Shown piece by piece: positions 40,477-48,983 of a stretch of 64,000 bases of DNA. The notes under the pieces are model-generated. The model saw only the letters and a program-made list of their open reading frames with translations, made no database searches and had not been told where the DNA came from. This stretch comes from Streptomyces sp. TP-A0356. GTDB taxonomy: Bacteria > Actinomycetota > Actinomycetes > Streptomycetales > Streptomycetaceae. The position numbers and the translations under genes are program-made. The stretch is taken from contig NZ_BBZJ01000021.1 of the NCBI RefSeq assembly GCF_001417775.1, positions 124,001 through 188,000 on the forward strand, read 5' to 3'. Position 1 is the stretch's first letter; every line of letters begins with the position of its first letter.

Positions 40477-40502
40477 CGCGCCCCTGGGCACGTCACCCGG
40501 GC

Positions 40503-40572
40503 CAGTACGCCACCCCGGCAGTACCACCCCGGCAGTACGCCGTCCCGGCAGTACGCCACCCCGGCTAGTACG
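40503..40572. repeat. 16-bp direct repeats between murB and an oxidoreductase
   Basis: The unit CAGTACGCCACCCCGG occurs four times with small changes (one copy loses two bases), and a fifth degenerate copy contains the TAG stop of the leftward oxidoreductase. It fills most of the convergent spacer. Confidence 0.8.
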
Positions 40573-41197
40573 CCAGCCCGACCCCCTGCTTCACCGTCGC
40601 CGGGTCGTCGACCATCGCGAGCATCGCATGGGCGACGTCGGCGCGGGAGATGAAGCGGCCCCGGCGCGGGAAGCCGCCGACGACCGTGCGGTACGAGCCG
40701 GTGAGCGGCTTGTTCTGCAGGCGCGGGGGGCGTACGACCGTCCAGTCGGTGGCGCTGTCGGCGAGCGCGGCCTCCATCTCCCTGAGGTCGGCGTAGACGT
40801 CCCTGAGGAGCGCCGAGACGATGCCGCGGACGGTGCTGTCCAGGACGCCTTCGCCCTCGGGTTCGGGACCGACCGGGCCGGCGCTGACCACGAGCACCCG
40901 GCGCACACCCTCGGCCTCCAGGGCAGCCAGCACCGTGCGCGTCAGCCGGGCCGCCACCCCGGCGTCCTTGCGGCTGCGCGGGCCGAGCCCCGACAGGACC
41001 GCGTCCCGGCCGGCCACCGCCGGGCGGAGCGCCTCGGGGTCGCCGAGGTCCGCGCGGAACACCTCCAGGCCCTGGCCCGTCGAGGTGAGCCGTGCGGGAT
41101 CCCGTACGACGGCGGTGACCTGGTGGCCCCCCGCCAGGGCCTGTTTGACGATCTCCTGGCCGATGCCGCCGGTGGCACCGAAAACGGTGAGTTTCAT
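40565..41197 (-). CDS. NAD(P)-dependent oxidoreductase (SDR_a5/NmrA-like)
   Basis: The 210-residue protein starts at the ATG at 41197 (GGGAG upstream) with cofactor loop MKLTVFGATGGIGQEIVKQA. It continues AVVRDPARLTSTGQGLEVFR and RVLVVSAGPVGPEPEGEGVL and ends LAMVDDPATVKQGVGLAY. It looks like the flavin-reductase/anti-sigma-type atypical SDRs. It is divergent from a TetR regulator with two palindromes between them, so it is the likely target of that repressor. Confidence 0.9.
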   Translation of the reverse strand: MKLTVFGATGGIGQEIVKQALAGGHQVTAVVRDPARLTSTGQGLEVFRADLGDPEALRPAVAGRDAVLSGLGPRSRKDAGVAARLTRTVLAALEAEGVRRVLVVSAGPVGPEPEGEGVLDSTVRGIVSALLRDVYADLREMEAALADSATDWTVVRPPRLQNKPLTGSYRTVVGGFPRRGRFISRADVAHAMLAMVDDPATVKQGVGLAY

Positions 41198-41257
41198 GGC
41201 CTGTCTCCCGTAGTCACGCTCGACGTGCCCTGAGGTGGCGTGGCCGCCCCCTGAGGT

Positions 41258-41277
41258 GGGTGAGTGTTTACTCACCC
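41258..41277. promoter_or_regulatory. TetR operator 1
   Basis: Arms GGGTGAGT (41258-41265) and ACTCACCC (41270-41277) flank GTTT. The arms match those of the second site 33 bp away. Its position near the oxidoreductase promoter side suggests repression of that gene. Confidence 0.75.
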
Positions 41278-41290
41278 CTGCTTGCCTCTA

Positions 41291-41314
41291 GAGTGGGTAA
41301 GTACTCACCCACTC
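41291..41314. promoter_or_regulatory. TetR operator 2
   Basis: The 24-bp near-perfect palindrome has left arm GAGTGGGTAAGT and right arm its complement with one mismatch. It shares GGGT-AGT with operator 1. It lies 23 bp before the TetR start, fitting autorepression. Confidence 0.78.
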
Positions 41315-41336
41315 GTCAAGCCTCGATGGAACGGCC

Positions 41337-41996
41337 ATGAAATCCTTGGGCCCCATGCAGCACACCGGAGCGCAGCAGACGGCGGCGCAGCAGCGACCGG
41401 CCCGGGTCCGCATCCTCGACGCCGCGCACGAGCTGATGCTCACCGTGGGGCTGACGCGCGCCACGACCAAGGAGATCGCCAGGGCCGCGGGCTGTTCCGA
41501 GGCCGCGCTGTACAAGTACTTCGCGAGCAAGGAGGAGCTGTTCATCTGCGTCCTCAAGGAGCGGCTGCCCCAGCTGACGCCGCTGCTGAGCCATCTCGCG
41601 GCCGAGCCGGGGAGGCGCGGCCTAGAGGAGAACCTCACCGAGATCGCCCGACAGGCGGCCCTCTTCTATGAGCAGAGCTTTCCGATCGCCGCGTCGTTGT
41701 ACGCCGAGACCCAGCTCAAGCGGCGGCACGACGAGGCGATGCGGGAGATGGGGTCGGGGCCGCACATGCCGATCCGGCTGCTCGACACGTACCTCCGTGC
41801 GGAGCGGGACGCGGGGCGGGTGCGTGCCGACGCGGACACCTTCGCGGCGGCGTCACTCCTGCTCGGCGCGTGTGCGCAGCGGGCGTTCGCGTACGAGGCG
41901 GCGGCGGAGGAGCGTCCCCCGGTGGACACCTTCGCGTCCCGCCTGGCCCAGGCGCTCCTGAGCGGCCTCACGCCACCGATCACCGACCCGACGTGA
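41337..41996 (+). CDS. TetR/AcrR-family transcriptional regulator
   Basis: The 219-residue protein has an N-terminal helix-turn-helix, RVRILDAAHELMLTVGLTRA followed by TTKEIARAAGCSEAALYKYF. The long C-terminal ligand domain is helical, ending GACAQRAFAYEAAAEERPPV. The ATG at 41337 has GGAACGG upstream. It is divergent from the SDR gene, and two palindromes lie between them, so autoregulation and control of the SDR gene are likely. The ligand is unknown. Confidence 0.93.
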   Translation: MKSLGPMQHTGAQQTAAQQRPARVRILDAAHELMLTVGLTRATTKEIARAAGCSEAALYKYFASKEELFICVLKERLPQLTPLLSHLAAEPGRRGLEENLTEIARQAALFYEQSFPIAASLYAETQLKRRHDEAMREMGSGPHMPIRLLDTYLRAERDAGRVRADADTFAAASLLLGACAQRAFAYEAAAEERPPVDTFASRLAQALLSGLTPPITDPT

Positions 41997-42387
41997 CCTC
42001 GGGGGCGTCCGCCCCCACCCCTCACCTGTTCGGGGGGTGCACCACCAGGCTCCCTGCCGGGGCCTACGTCGCCGGGGCTGCTGCTCGAGGCTGCGTTCCT
42101 CGGGCCCGTCGGGGGCTGCTGCCGGGGGATGCGTCCTGTGGTCGGTCTCCCGCCGGGTCCGTGCCCCTGGTCCCGGCCCGGCTGCGCCCCGCAGGGGGCC
42201 CTGCCGGATCCCCGCCCGGGGCTGTCGGCCGGGGGCCCGCCTGTGACGGCCCTTTGCCAGGGGGCGCCCGGTGGTGCGCCCCGGGGCGCTGCCGGCACGG
42301 CCGCTGCCCCGCATCCGGCCGAACCGCCCGTCCAGGGCCCCGCGCGGGGTGGGCGGGGGAGATGGTCGAACGGCCTCGCGCCCGGGC
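41997..42387. other. Gene-free convergent spacer
   Basis: These 391 very GC-rich bases separate the TetR gene and the adenosine deaminase gene. GGGGGC/GCCCCC (42001-42006, 42011-42016) is a tight hairpin at the left end that may end the TetR message. I see no gene in the remainder; frames across it are Pro/Gly/Arg-rich and unsupported. Confidence 0.5.
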
Positions 42388-43419
42388 TCACTTCGCCAGC
42401 CAGTCGTCCACCCCCGTCAGCAGCTCCGTCCTCACCTTCTCGGGGGCCGCCGAAGCCCGTACCGACTGCCGGGCCAGTTCCGCCAGTTCCTCGTCCGTGA
42501 AGCCGTGATGCCGGCGGGCGATCTCGTACTGGGCCGCCAGCCGGGAGCCGAACAGCAGCGGGTCGTCGGCGCCCAGGGCCATCGGGACGCCCGCCTCGAA
42601 CAGCGTCCTGAGTGGGACGTCCTCCGGCTTCTCGTACACACCCAGCGCGACGTTCGACGCCGGGCACACCTCGCACGTCACCCCGCGCTCCGCCAGGCGC
42701 GCGAGCAGGCGTGGGTCCTCCGCCGCGCGCACCCCGTGGCCCACCCGGGTCGCGTGCAGATCGTCCAGGCAGTCGCGGACCGAGGACGGACCGGTCAGCT
42801 CGCCGCCGTGCGGGGCGGAGAGCAGTCCCCCGTCGCGGGCGATGGCGAACGCGCGGTCGAAGTCACGCGCCAAGCCTCGGCGTTCGTCGTTCGAGAGGCC
42901 GAAGCCCACCACGCCCCGGTCTTGGTAGCGCACGGCCAGGCGAGCCAGCGTGCGGGCGTCCAGGGGGTGCTTCATGCGGTTCGCGGCGACCAGGACCCGC
43001 ATGCCCAGGCCCGTCTCGCGCGACGCCGTCTCCACCGCGTCGAGGATGATCTCCAGCGCGGGGATCAGACCGCCCAGTCGCGGCGCGTACGACGTCGGGT
43101 CGACCTGGATCTCCAGCCATCCCGAGCCGTCCTTGACGTCCTCCTCCGCGGCCTCCCGCACCAGGCGCCGGATGTCCTCCGGCTCTCTGAGGCACGAGCG
43201 TGCCGCGTCGTACAGGCGCTGGAAGCGGAACCAGCCGCGCTCGTCCGTCGCCCGCAGCTTCGGCGGCTCCCCGCTGGTCAGCGCTTCCGTCAGCGCCTCG
43301 GGCAGGCGAACGCCGTACTTGTCGGCGAGTTCCAGCAGGGTGGCGGGCCGCATCGACCCGGTGAAGTGCAGATGCAGATGGGCCTTCGGCAGCTCAGAGA
43401 CATCACGTACGTGCTCCAT
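42388..43419 (-). CDS. add: Adenosine deaminase
   Basis: This 343-residue metallo-hydrolase deaminates adenosine (or a related aminated purine) to inosine. All landmarks are present: the first metal motif LPKAHLHLHFTGSMRPATLL, then HGGELTGPSSV with histidine and catalytic glutamate, RVGHGVRAAEDP with the histidine, and ALGADDPLLFGS with the metal-binding aspartate pair. CPASNVALGVYEKPEDVPL is the typical substrate stretch. The ATG at 43419 follows AGGATCC. A gene at this locus is usual in Streptomyces. Adenine-type substrates cannot be excluded. Confidence 0.93.
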   Translation of the reverse strand: MEHVRDVSELPKAHLHLHFTGSMRPATLLELADKYGVRLPEALTEALTSGEPPKLRATDERGWFRFQRLYDAARSCLREPEDIRRLVREAAEEDVKDGSGWLEIQVDPTSYAPRLGGLIPALEIILDAVETASRETGLGMRVLVAANRMKHPLDARTLARLAVRYQDRGVVGFGLSNDERRGLARDFDRAFAIARDGGLLSAPHGGELTGPSSVRDCLDDLHATRVGHGVRAAEDPRLLARLAERGVTCEVCPASNVALGVYEKPEDVPLRTLFEAGVPMALGADDPLLFGSRLAAQYEIARRHHGFTDEELAELARQSVRASAAPEKVRTELLTGVDDWLAK

Positions 43420-43494
43420 CCCAGGATCCTGCCGTACGCCCCGGCCGTCCCGGTAGCGCTTTCCCCGTTAGTGGTCTTGCTCGCACAAACGAAC

Positions 43495-43537
43495 GGGGCG
43501 GTCGCCTCCCCAGAGGACTGGAGGAGGGGACCGCCCC
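43495..43537. terminator. Terminator after the aminotransferase gene
   Basis: GGGGCGGT (43495-43502) pairs with ACCGCCCC (43530-43537) and CCTCCCC with GGGGAGG-type bases inward, with a two-base bulge. It lies 23 bases after the end of the leftward aminotransferase gene. Confidence 0.8.
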
Positions 43538-43559
43538 GGAGAACCGGGGGAGGAGGACG

Positions 43560-44786
43560 TCAGTCCTGCGCCTCCGCCAGCAGCTTCTGGATCCGGCTCA
43601 CGCCCTCGACCAGGTCCTCGTCACCGAGGGCGTACGACAGCCGCAGATAGCCGGGGGTGCCGAACGCCTCGCCGGGCACGACCGCGACCTCCGCCTCCTC
43701 CAGGATCAGCGCGGCCAGCTCCACCGTGTTCTGCGGGCGCCTGCCGCGGATCTGCTTGCCGATCAGCGCCTTCACCGACGGGTACGCGTAGAACGCGCCC
43801 TCCGGCTCCGGGCACACCACGCCGTCGATCTCGTTCAGCATCCGCACGATCGTCCGGCGGCGCCGGTCGAAGGCCTCGCGCATCTGCGCGACCGCCGCCA
43901 GGTCGCCGGAGACCGCGGCCAGGGCCGCCACCTGCGCGACGTTCGACACGTTGGACGTCGCGTGCGACTGCAGGTTCGTCGCCGCCTTCACCACGTCCTT
44001 GGGGCCGATGATCCAGCCCACGCGCCAGCCCGTCATCGCGTACGTCTTGGCGACGCCGTTGACCACGATGCACTTGTCGCGCAGCTCCGGCAGGATCGCC
44101 GGCAGGGACGTGAACCGGGCGTCGCCGTAGACCAGGTGCTCGTAGATCTCGTCCGTCAGCACCCACAGGCCGTGCTCGACCGCCCAGCGGCCGATCGCCT
44201 CGGCCTCGGCCTCGCTGTAGACCGCGCCGGTCGGGTTGGAGGGGGAGACGAAGAGGACGACCTTCGTCTTCTCCGTGCGGGCCGCCTCCAGCTGCTCGAC
44301 GGAGACGCGGTAGCCGGTCGTCTCGTCGGCGACGACCTCCACCGGGACACCGCCGGCCAGCCGGATCGACTCCGGGTACGTCGTCCAGTACGGCGCCGGG
44401 ACGATCACCTCGTCGCCCGGGTCGAGGATCGCGGCGAAGGCCTCGTAGATGGCCTGCTTGCCGCCGTTGGTGACCAGGATCTGGGAGGCGTCCACCTCGT
44501 ACCCGGAGTCGCGGAGGGTCTTCGCGGCGATCGCGGCCTTCAGCTCGGGCAGACCGCCCGCCGGTGTGTAGCGGTGGTACTTCGGGTTCTTGCAGGCCTC
44601 GACGGCCGCCTCGACGATGTAGTCCGGCGTCGGGAAGTCGGGCTCACCGGCGCCGAAGCCGATCACCGGGCGCCCGGCGGCCTTGAGGGCCTTGGCCTTG
44701 GCGTCGACGGCGAGGGTGGCGGACTCGGAGATCGCGCCGATCCGGACGGAGACCCGGCGCTCGGTGGGAGGGGTTGCAGCGCTCAT
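43560..44786 (-). CDS. Aspartate aminotransferase-like PLP enzyme
   Basis: This 408-residue class I aminotransferase moves an amino group between aspartate (or another amino acid) and 2-oxoglutarate. The start ATG at 44786 is chosen because MSAATPPTERRVSVRIGAIS precedes the conserved ISESATLAVDAKAKALKA; an ATG nine bases upstream is an alternative, and neither has a clear ribosome site. The cofactor region includes VTNGGKQAIYEAFAAILDPG, VSPSNPTGAVYS and the PLP lysine in GVAKTYAMTGWRVGW. The arginine that binds the alpha-carboxylate lies in YLRLSYAL. It is of the prokaryotic Ib type. It resembles aspC near secE in other Streptomyces. Confidence 0.92.
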   Translation of the reverse strand: MSAATPPTERRVSVRIGAISESATLAVDAKAKALKAAGRPVIGFGAGEPDFPTPDYIVEAAVEACKNPKYHRYTPAGGLPELKAAIAAKTLRDSGYEVDASQILVTNGGKQAIYEAFAAILDPGDEVIVPAPYWTTYPESIRLAGGVPVEVVADETTGYRVSVEQLEAARTEKTKVVLFVSPSNPTGAVYSEAEAEAIGRWAVEHGLWVLTDEIYEHLVYGDARFTSLPAILPELRDKCIVVNGVAKTYAMTGWRVGWIIGPKDVVKAATNLQSHATSNVSNVAQVAALAAVSGDLAAVAQMREAFDRRRRTIVRMLNEIDGVVCPEPEGAFYAYPSVKALIGKQIRGRRPQNTVELAALILEEAEVAVVPGEAFGTPGYLRLSYALGDEDLVEGVSRIQKLLAEAQD

Positions 44787-44932
44787 GGGACCCATCGTTT
44801 CAGACCGGAAACGACCCCGGCACGCGGGTTTCACAGACTGGGCAGCAAGGGACCGCCGACCGGACAGAGGTCCGAATCCGTGGGATGGCCTGGCCGATCT
44901 TCCACGGGCAAGGCCCCTACGGGTGCTTACTG

Positions 44933-44962
44933 TTCGACGACCGGCCGCGGACCACGTACACT
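44933..44962 (+). promoter_or_regulatory. Promoter of the tRNA-Trp/secE region
   Basis: TTCGAC (44933-44938) and TACACT (44957-44962) are 18 bp apart, a good match to the vegetative consensus. A second -10-like TACGTT lies at 45029-45034, closer to the tRNA. Either can drive tRNA-Trp and secE. Confidence 0.5.
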
Positions 44963-45049
44963 CTCACCTCGTTGGCCTTCGGCGGCCTCGCCCGAGCCGG
45001 TGCACACCGAGCACCCGGTCGGATGCGGTACGTTGGGGTACACACACAA

Positions 45050-45122
45050 AGGGTCGTAGCTCAATTGGTAGAGCACTGGTCTCCAAAACCAGCGGTTGGG
45101 GGTTCAAGTCCCTCCGGCCCTG
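45050..45122 (+). tRNA. tRNA-Trp (CCA)
   Basis: This 73-base tRNA has acceptor AGGGTCG (45050-45056) with CGGCCCT (45115-45121) and discriminator G45122. The anticodon stem CTGGT/ACCAG holds CTCCAAA, giving anticodon CCA at 45083-45085. The T arm is GGTTCAAGTCC. CCA end is not encoded. tRNA-Trp before secE-nusG is the classical bacterial order. Confidence 0.97.
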
Positions 45123-45229
45123 CTACACACTCCTCCACCAGGAAGTGTGCGCACAGTACGTACGTATTGCACGCCGTGCGGCTCCACCGGGCGCGGCACG
45201 GCCACGACCCGGGAATCAGGTGAGGACGA

Positions 45230-45517
45230 GTGACGGACGCCGTGGGCTCCATCGACATGCCTGACGCCCAGGACGAGGTGCAGGAGTCGAAGAAGAAGGC
45301 CCGCAAGGGTGGCAAGCGAGCCAAGAAGGGCCCGCTCAAGCGCCTTGCCCTCTTCTACCGCCAGATCATCGCGGAGCTCCGCAAGGTCGTCTGGCCGACG
45401 CGCAACCAACTGACGTCGTACACCACCGTGGTGATCTTCTTCGTCGCGATCATGATCGCCCTGGTGACTCTGATTGACTATGGGCTCAACCACGCCGCCA
45501 AGTACGTCTTCGGCTGA
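45230..45517 (+). CDS. secE: Preprotein translocase subunit SecE
   Basis: The 95-residue protein has a single membrane helix and is the small essential subunit of the SecYEG channel. It starts at the GTG at 45230, with GAGGACGA upstream. After an acidic start there is a basic stretch (KKKARKGGKRAKKGPLKR), the conserved amphipathic ELRKVVWPTRNQLTSYT and one helix, VVIFFVAIMIALVTLIDYG. The extended basic N-terminus is typical of actinobacteria. Confidence 0.97.
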   Translation: MTDAVGSIDMPDAQDEVQESKKKARKGGKRAKKGPLKRLALFYRQIIAELRKVVWPTRNQLTSYTTVVIFFVAIMIALVTLIDYGLNHAAKYVFG

Positions 45518-45529
45518 GCCGAGAGCGAA

Positions 45530-45552
45530 GGACGCCCGGGTGCCCGGCGTCC
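45530..45552 (+). terminator. Weak hairpin between secE and nusG
   Basis: GGACGC (45530-45535) pairs with GCGTCC (45547-45552) and CGGG with CCCG across one bulged base, followed by CTTTCG. It may be an attenuator rather than a full stop, because nusG is normally co-transcribed. Confidence 0.5.
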
Positions 45553-45597
45553 CTTTCGCGTGTTCCACCCCTATGTATCCAGGAAGAAGCAGCCACC

Positions 45598-46431
45598 GTG
45601 TCTGACCCGAACCTGAACGACGCCATGGAGCCTCGCGGGGAGGCCGTCGAGTCCGTGGATGACGAGCTCGACATCGTCGAGGGCGCGGACGAGGTCGACG
45701 AGGCCGAGGCTGCCGACGCCGCCGCGGGCGAGCCGGCCGAGAAGACCGCCATGCACGTGGTGGACGAGGAAGAGGCCGCGTCCGAGGAGCCCGAGGGCGA
45801 GCCGGAGCCCGAGCTCGACCCGATCGAGAAGCTCCGCGAGGAGCTGCGCACGCTGCCGGGCGAGTGGTACGTGATCCACACCTACGCCGGTTACGAGAAC
45901 CGCGTGAAGACCAACCTCGAACAGCGTGCCGTCTCGCTGAACGTGGAGGACTACATCTTCCAGGCCGAGGTGCCGCAGGAAGAGGTCGTCCAGATCAAGA
46001 ACGGCGACCGCAAGACCATCCGTCAGAACAAGCTCCCCGGCTACGTCCTGGTGCGCATGGACCTGACGAACGAGTCCTGGGGCGTCGTCCGCAACACGCC
46101 CGGAGTCACCGGTTTCGTGGGCAACGCCTACGACCCGTACCCGCTGACCCTGGACGAGATCGTCAAGATGCTCGCCCCGGAGGCCGAGGAGAAGGCCGCC
46201 CGCGAGGCCGCCGAGGCCGAGGGCAAGCCGGCTCCGCAGCGCAAGGTCGAGGTCCAGGTGCTGGACTTCGAGGTCGGCGACTCGGTCACCGTCACCGACG
46301 GCCCGTTCGCCACGCTGCAGGCGACCATCAACGAGATCAACGCCGACTCCAAGAAGGTCAAGGGCCTTGTGGAGATCTTCGGCCGCGAGACCCCGGTCGA
46401 GCTCTCCTTCGACCAGATCCAGAAGAACTGA
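45598..46431 (+). CDS. nusG: Transcription termination/antitermination factor NusG
   Basis: The 277-residue protein starts at the GTG at 45598 with AGGAAG upstream. Residues 1-85 are an acidic extension rich in Glu, Asp and Ala, a Streptomyces trait. The NGN domain begins at WYVIHTYAGYENRVKTNLEQ (Trp90 onward). An insertion rich in Ala/Glu and basic residues separates it from the C-terminal KOW domain (VGDSVTVTDGPFATLQATIN). NusG binds RNA polymerase through the NGN domain and links it to ribosomes or Rho through KOW. Confidence 0.97.
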   Translation: MSDPNLNDAMEPRGEAVESVDDELDIVEGADEVDEAEAADAAAGEPAEKTAMHVVDEEEAASEEPEGEPEPELDPIEKLREELRTLPGEWYVIHTYAGYENRVKTNLEQRAVSLNVEDYIFQAEVPQEEVVQIKNGDRKTIRQNKLPGYVLVRMDLTNESWGVVRNTPGVTGFVGNAYDPYPLTLDEIVKMLAPEAEEKAAREAAEAEGKPAPQRKVEVQVLDFEVGDSVTVTDGPFATLQATINEINADSKKVKGLVEIFGRETPVELSFDQIQKN

Positions 46432-46509
46432 GTCCTTCCGGTACGAGCTGGACGAGGACTTCCGACCAGGTCAGACAGGCTCTCGTAGCCGGTCTGACCT
46501 GCTCGGTTT

Positions 46510-46537
46510 TTGGCCGCGCACCGGTACCCGTTATCGT
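46510..46537 (+). promoter_or_regulatory. Possible rplK promoter
   Basis: TTGGCC (46510-46515) and TATCGT (46532-46537) are 16 bp apart in the nusG-rplK spacer, leaving a leader of about 65 bases. A promoter before rplKA is usual. Confidence 0.4.
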
Positions 46538-46609
46538 TGTGCGGTATGCCTCCATCCGGATGATCCGGACGGACGGCGGAAAACTCTCACTAAGGACCCG
46601 GAGAGAGCA

Positions 46610-47044
46610 ATGCCTCCCAAGAAGAAGAAGGTCACGGGGCTCATCAAGCTCCAGATCCAGGCCGGCGCCGCCAACCCGGCCCCGCCGGTCGGCCCGGCGC
46701 TGGGTCAGCACGGCGTCAACATCATGGAGTTCTGCAAGGCCTACAACGCCGCGACCGAGTCGCAGCGCGGTTGGGTCATCCCGGTGGAGATCACGGTCTA
46801 CGAGGACCGCTCCTTCACCTTCATCACCAAGACTCCGCCGGCCGCCAAGATGATCCTCAAGGCCGCGGGCGTGGAGAAGGGCTCCGGCGAGCCGCACAAG
46901 ACCAAGGTCGCCAAGATCACCGAGGCGCAGGTCCGCGAGATCGCCCAGACCAAGATGCCTGACCTCAACGCCAACGACCTGGACGCCGCCGCGAAGATCA
47001 TCGCCGGCACCGCCCGTTCCATGGGCGTCACGGTCGAGGGCTGA
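46610..47044 (+). CDS. rplK: 50S ribosomal protein L11
   Basis: The 144-residue protein starts at the ATG at 46610 with GGAGAG upstream. It reads MPPKKKKVTGLIKLQIQAGA, then the Pro-rich turn ANPAPPVGPALGQHGVNIME. The C-terminal 23S-binding domain includes AAKIIAGTARSMGVTVEG. L11 makes the stalk base where elongation factors and the stringent factor RelA act, and it is the site of thiostrepton action with 23S rRNA. Confidence 0.98.
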   Translation: MPPKKKKVTGLIKLQIQAGAANPAPPVGPALGQHGVNIMEFCKAYNAATESQRGWVIPVEITVYEDRSFTFITKTPPAAKMILKAAGVEKGSGEPHKTKVAKITEAQVREIAQTKMPDLNANDLDAAAKIIAGTARSMGVTVEG

Positions 47045-47147
47045 ACCCCACCTTCGTAGAACCATGCAGCTGCCGAATACGCAGCCGCACGTGGCAGGGC
47101 CTGCTCGGCCCGTACCACGACTCCTTTCAGAACACACAGGAGCAGTT

Positions 47148-47873
47148 GTGAGCAAGCGCAGCAAGGCTCTCCGCGCTGCGGACGCCAAGATCGACCGGGA
47201 GAAGCTGTACGCCCCGCTCGAGGCCGTCCGTCTCGCCAAGGAGACCTCCACGACCAAGTTCGACGGCACCGTCGAGGTGGCCCTGCGTCTGGGCGTCGAC
47301 CCGCGCAAGGCCGACCAGATGGTCCGTGGCACCGTGAACCTCCCGCACGGCACCGGTAAGACCGCCCGGGTCCTGGTCTTCGCGACCGGTGACCGTGCCG
47401 AGGCCGCTCGTGCCGCGGGCGCCGACATCGTCGGCGCCGACGAGCTGATCGACGAGGTGTCGAAGGGCCGTCTGGACTTCGACGCCGTCGTCGCCACCCC
47501 GGACCTCATGGGCAAGGTCGGCCGCCTCGGCCGCGTGCTCGGTCCGCGTGGTCTCATGCCGAACCCCAAGACCGGCACCGTGACCCCGGACGTCGCCAAG
47601 GCTGTCACCGACATCAAGGGCGGCAAGATCGAGTTCCGCGTCGACAAGCACTCGAACCTGCACTTCATCATCGGCAAGACGTCCTTCGACGACTCCAAGC
47701 TGGTGGAGAACTACGGCGCCGCGCTGGACGAGATCCTCCGTCTGAAGCCGTCCGCCGCCAAGGGTCGCTACATCAAGAAGGCCGCCATCACCACCACGAT
47801 GGGCCCCGGCATCCCGGTCGACCCGAACCGCACCCGCAACCTCCTCACCGAGGAGGACCCGGCCGCCGTCTGA
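47148..47873 (+). CDS. rplA: 50S ribosomal protein L1
   Basis: The 241-residue protein starts at the GTG at 47148 with AGGAGCAGTT upstream. Landmarks are VRLAKETSTTKFDGTVEVAL, GLMPNPKTGTVTPDVAKAVT and ITTTMGPGIPVDPNRTRNL. L1 forms the mobile stalk for tRNA release and in many bacteria represses its own rplKA message. The 103-bp spacer after rplK contains no obvious gene. Confidence 0.98.
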   Translation: MSKRSKALRAADAKIDREKLYAPLEAVRLAKETSTTKFDGTVEVALRLGVDPRKADQMVRGTVNLPHGTGKTARVLVFATGDRAEAARAAGADIVGADELIDEVSKGRLDFDAVVATPDLMGKVGRLGRVLGPRGLMPNPKTGTVTPDVAKAVTDIKGGKIEFRVDKHSNLHFIIGKTSFDDSKLVENYGAALDEILRLKPSAAKGRYIKKAAITTTMGPGIPVDPNRTRNLLTEEDPAAV

Positions 47874-47909
47874 TCCTGACGGCAGCCGCGGGTACGCGTA
47901 GCTGACGAC

Positions 47910-47939
47910 GGGCCCCGCACCTTCCGAGGTGCGGGGCCC
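47910..47939 (+). terminator. Terminator after rplA
   Basis: GGGCCCCGCACCT (47910-47922) and its complement (47927-47939) form a perfect 13-bp stem with loop TCCG. It separates rplKA from the lipoprotein gene. Confidence 0.9.
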
Positions 47940-48080
47940 ATCGGCGTTCCGGGGCCGGAAGGGGACTCCTGGCTCGCCGGACACAGGACTTGGGGCACAT
48001 GCCGTTGGGTGGGAGGTGCGTGCCGTTTCCCGCGCTCGGGAGTTAGCGTGAAGATCACGGAGCGTACGAGGGGGGAACGG

Positions 48081-48983
48081 ATGAGGGGCAGGATCGTGGG
48101 GCGCGGGATCGGGATCCGCGGGATCCTTCCGGCCGCGGCGGTCGCGGCGGTCGCAGGGGTCGCGGCGCTGTCCACCGTGGCGGCGTGCGGCTTCTCCGGG
48201 GGCGGCGACTCCCACAAGGGGGTGGAGCCGTCCGGCGGCCGCGCCGACGCCCGGTCGGCGGCCGCCCTGCGCGCCGTGCAGAAGGCCACCGCCAGGGCGG
48301 GCTCCGCGCGGGTCGAGTCCACGACGGCCATGGGCGGGATGCTCTCCCTGAGGACGGACGGCGCCCTCGGCTGGTCCCGACAGCCGGTCGGCACGCTCCG
48401 CATCACCTACACCGGCGGCCGGCTCGCCGACACCATGCGCACGCTCAACAGCACCTCCCTGGAGGCCAGAGTGCTGCCCGACGCCTACTACGCCAAGGTC
48501 GGCGCCACGTTCGCCCGCCGGCTCGACGGCCGGCACTGGATCAAGTACGCGTACGACGACCTGGCATCCCTCCCCGGTGGCTCGGGGGCGTATCTGACGG
48601 ACCAACTGCGCAGCACGGCCCCGCTCCAGCCGGTCAGGCTGCTGCTCGCCTCCGGGGACGTGCGGAAGGTCGGCGAGGAGACGGTGCGCGGGCGGCACAC
48701 CAGGCACTACTCGGGAACGGTCACCACGGCCGACCTCACCGGCGAGGGTGCGGCCGGCCTCAAGAAGCAGCTGGAGCAGGCCGGGGTCACCACGGAGACC
48801 GTCGACATCTGGGTCGACGGCCGCGACCTGCTGGTCAAGAAGGTCGAGCGTGGTGAGCTGTCGAGCGGACGGATGTCGTCGACGTCGTACTACCGCGACT
48901 ACGGCACCCGGGTCTCGGCCACGAAGCCCCCGGAGGCGGACACGGCGGACTTCAAGGAACTGATGAGCAGACGGGGCTCGTAA
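48081..48983 (+). CDS. Lipoprotein, LppX/LprAFG-like
   Basis: The 300-residue lipoprotein starts at the ATG at 48081, where GAGGGGGG lies upstream. Residues 1-35 form a long basic then hydrophobic signal peptide and the lipobox VAAC ends at Cys36. The mature part begins with a Gly/Ser-rich stretch, then ALRAVQKATARAGSARVEST, and later TADLTGEGAAGLKKQLEQAG and VTTETVDIWVDGRDLLVKKV. These fit the LppX/LprAFG fold, which in mycobacteria binds lipids. It is inserted between rplA and rplJ, as in other Streptomyces, and has no clear tie to ribosomes. Confidence 0.85.
   Translation: MRGRIVGRGIGIRGILPAAAVAAVAGVAALSTVAACGFSGGGDSHKGVEPSGGRADARSAAALRAVQKATARAGSARVESTTAMGGMLSLRTDGALGWSRQPVGTLRITYTGGRLADTMRTLNSTSLEARVLPDAYYAKVGATFARRLDGRHWIKYAYDDLASLPGGSGAYLTDQLRSTAPLQPVRLLLASGDVRKVGEETVRGRHTRHYSGTVTTADLTGEGAAGLKKQLEQAGVTTETVDIWVDGRDLLVKKVERGELSSGRMSSTSYYRDYGTRVSATKPPEADTADFKELMSRRGS

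Noticed and set aside
41997..42387. Gene remnant between the TetR gene and add
   Set aside because: The frames are Gly/Pro/Arg-rich without any recognisable motif.
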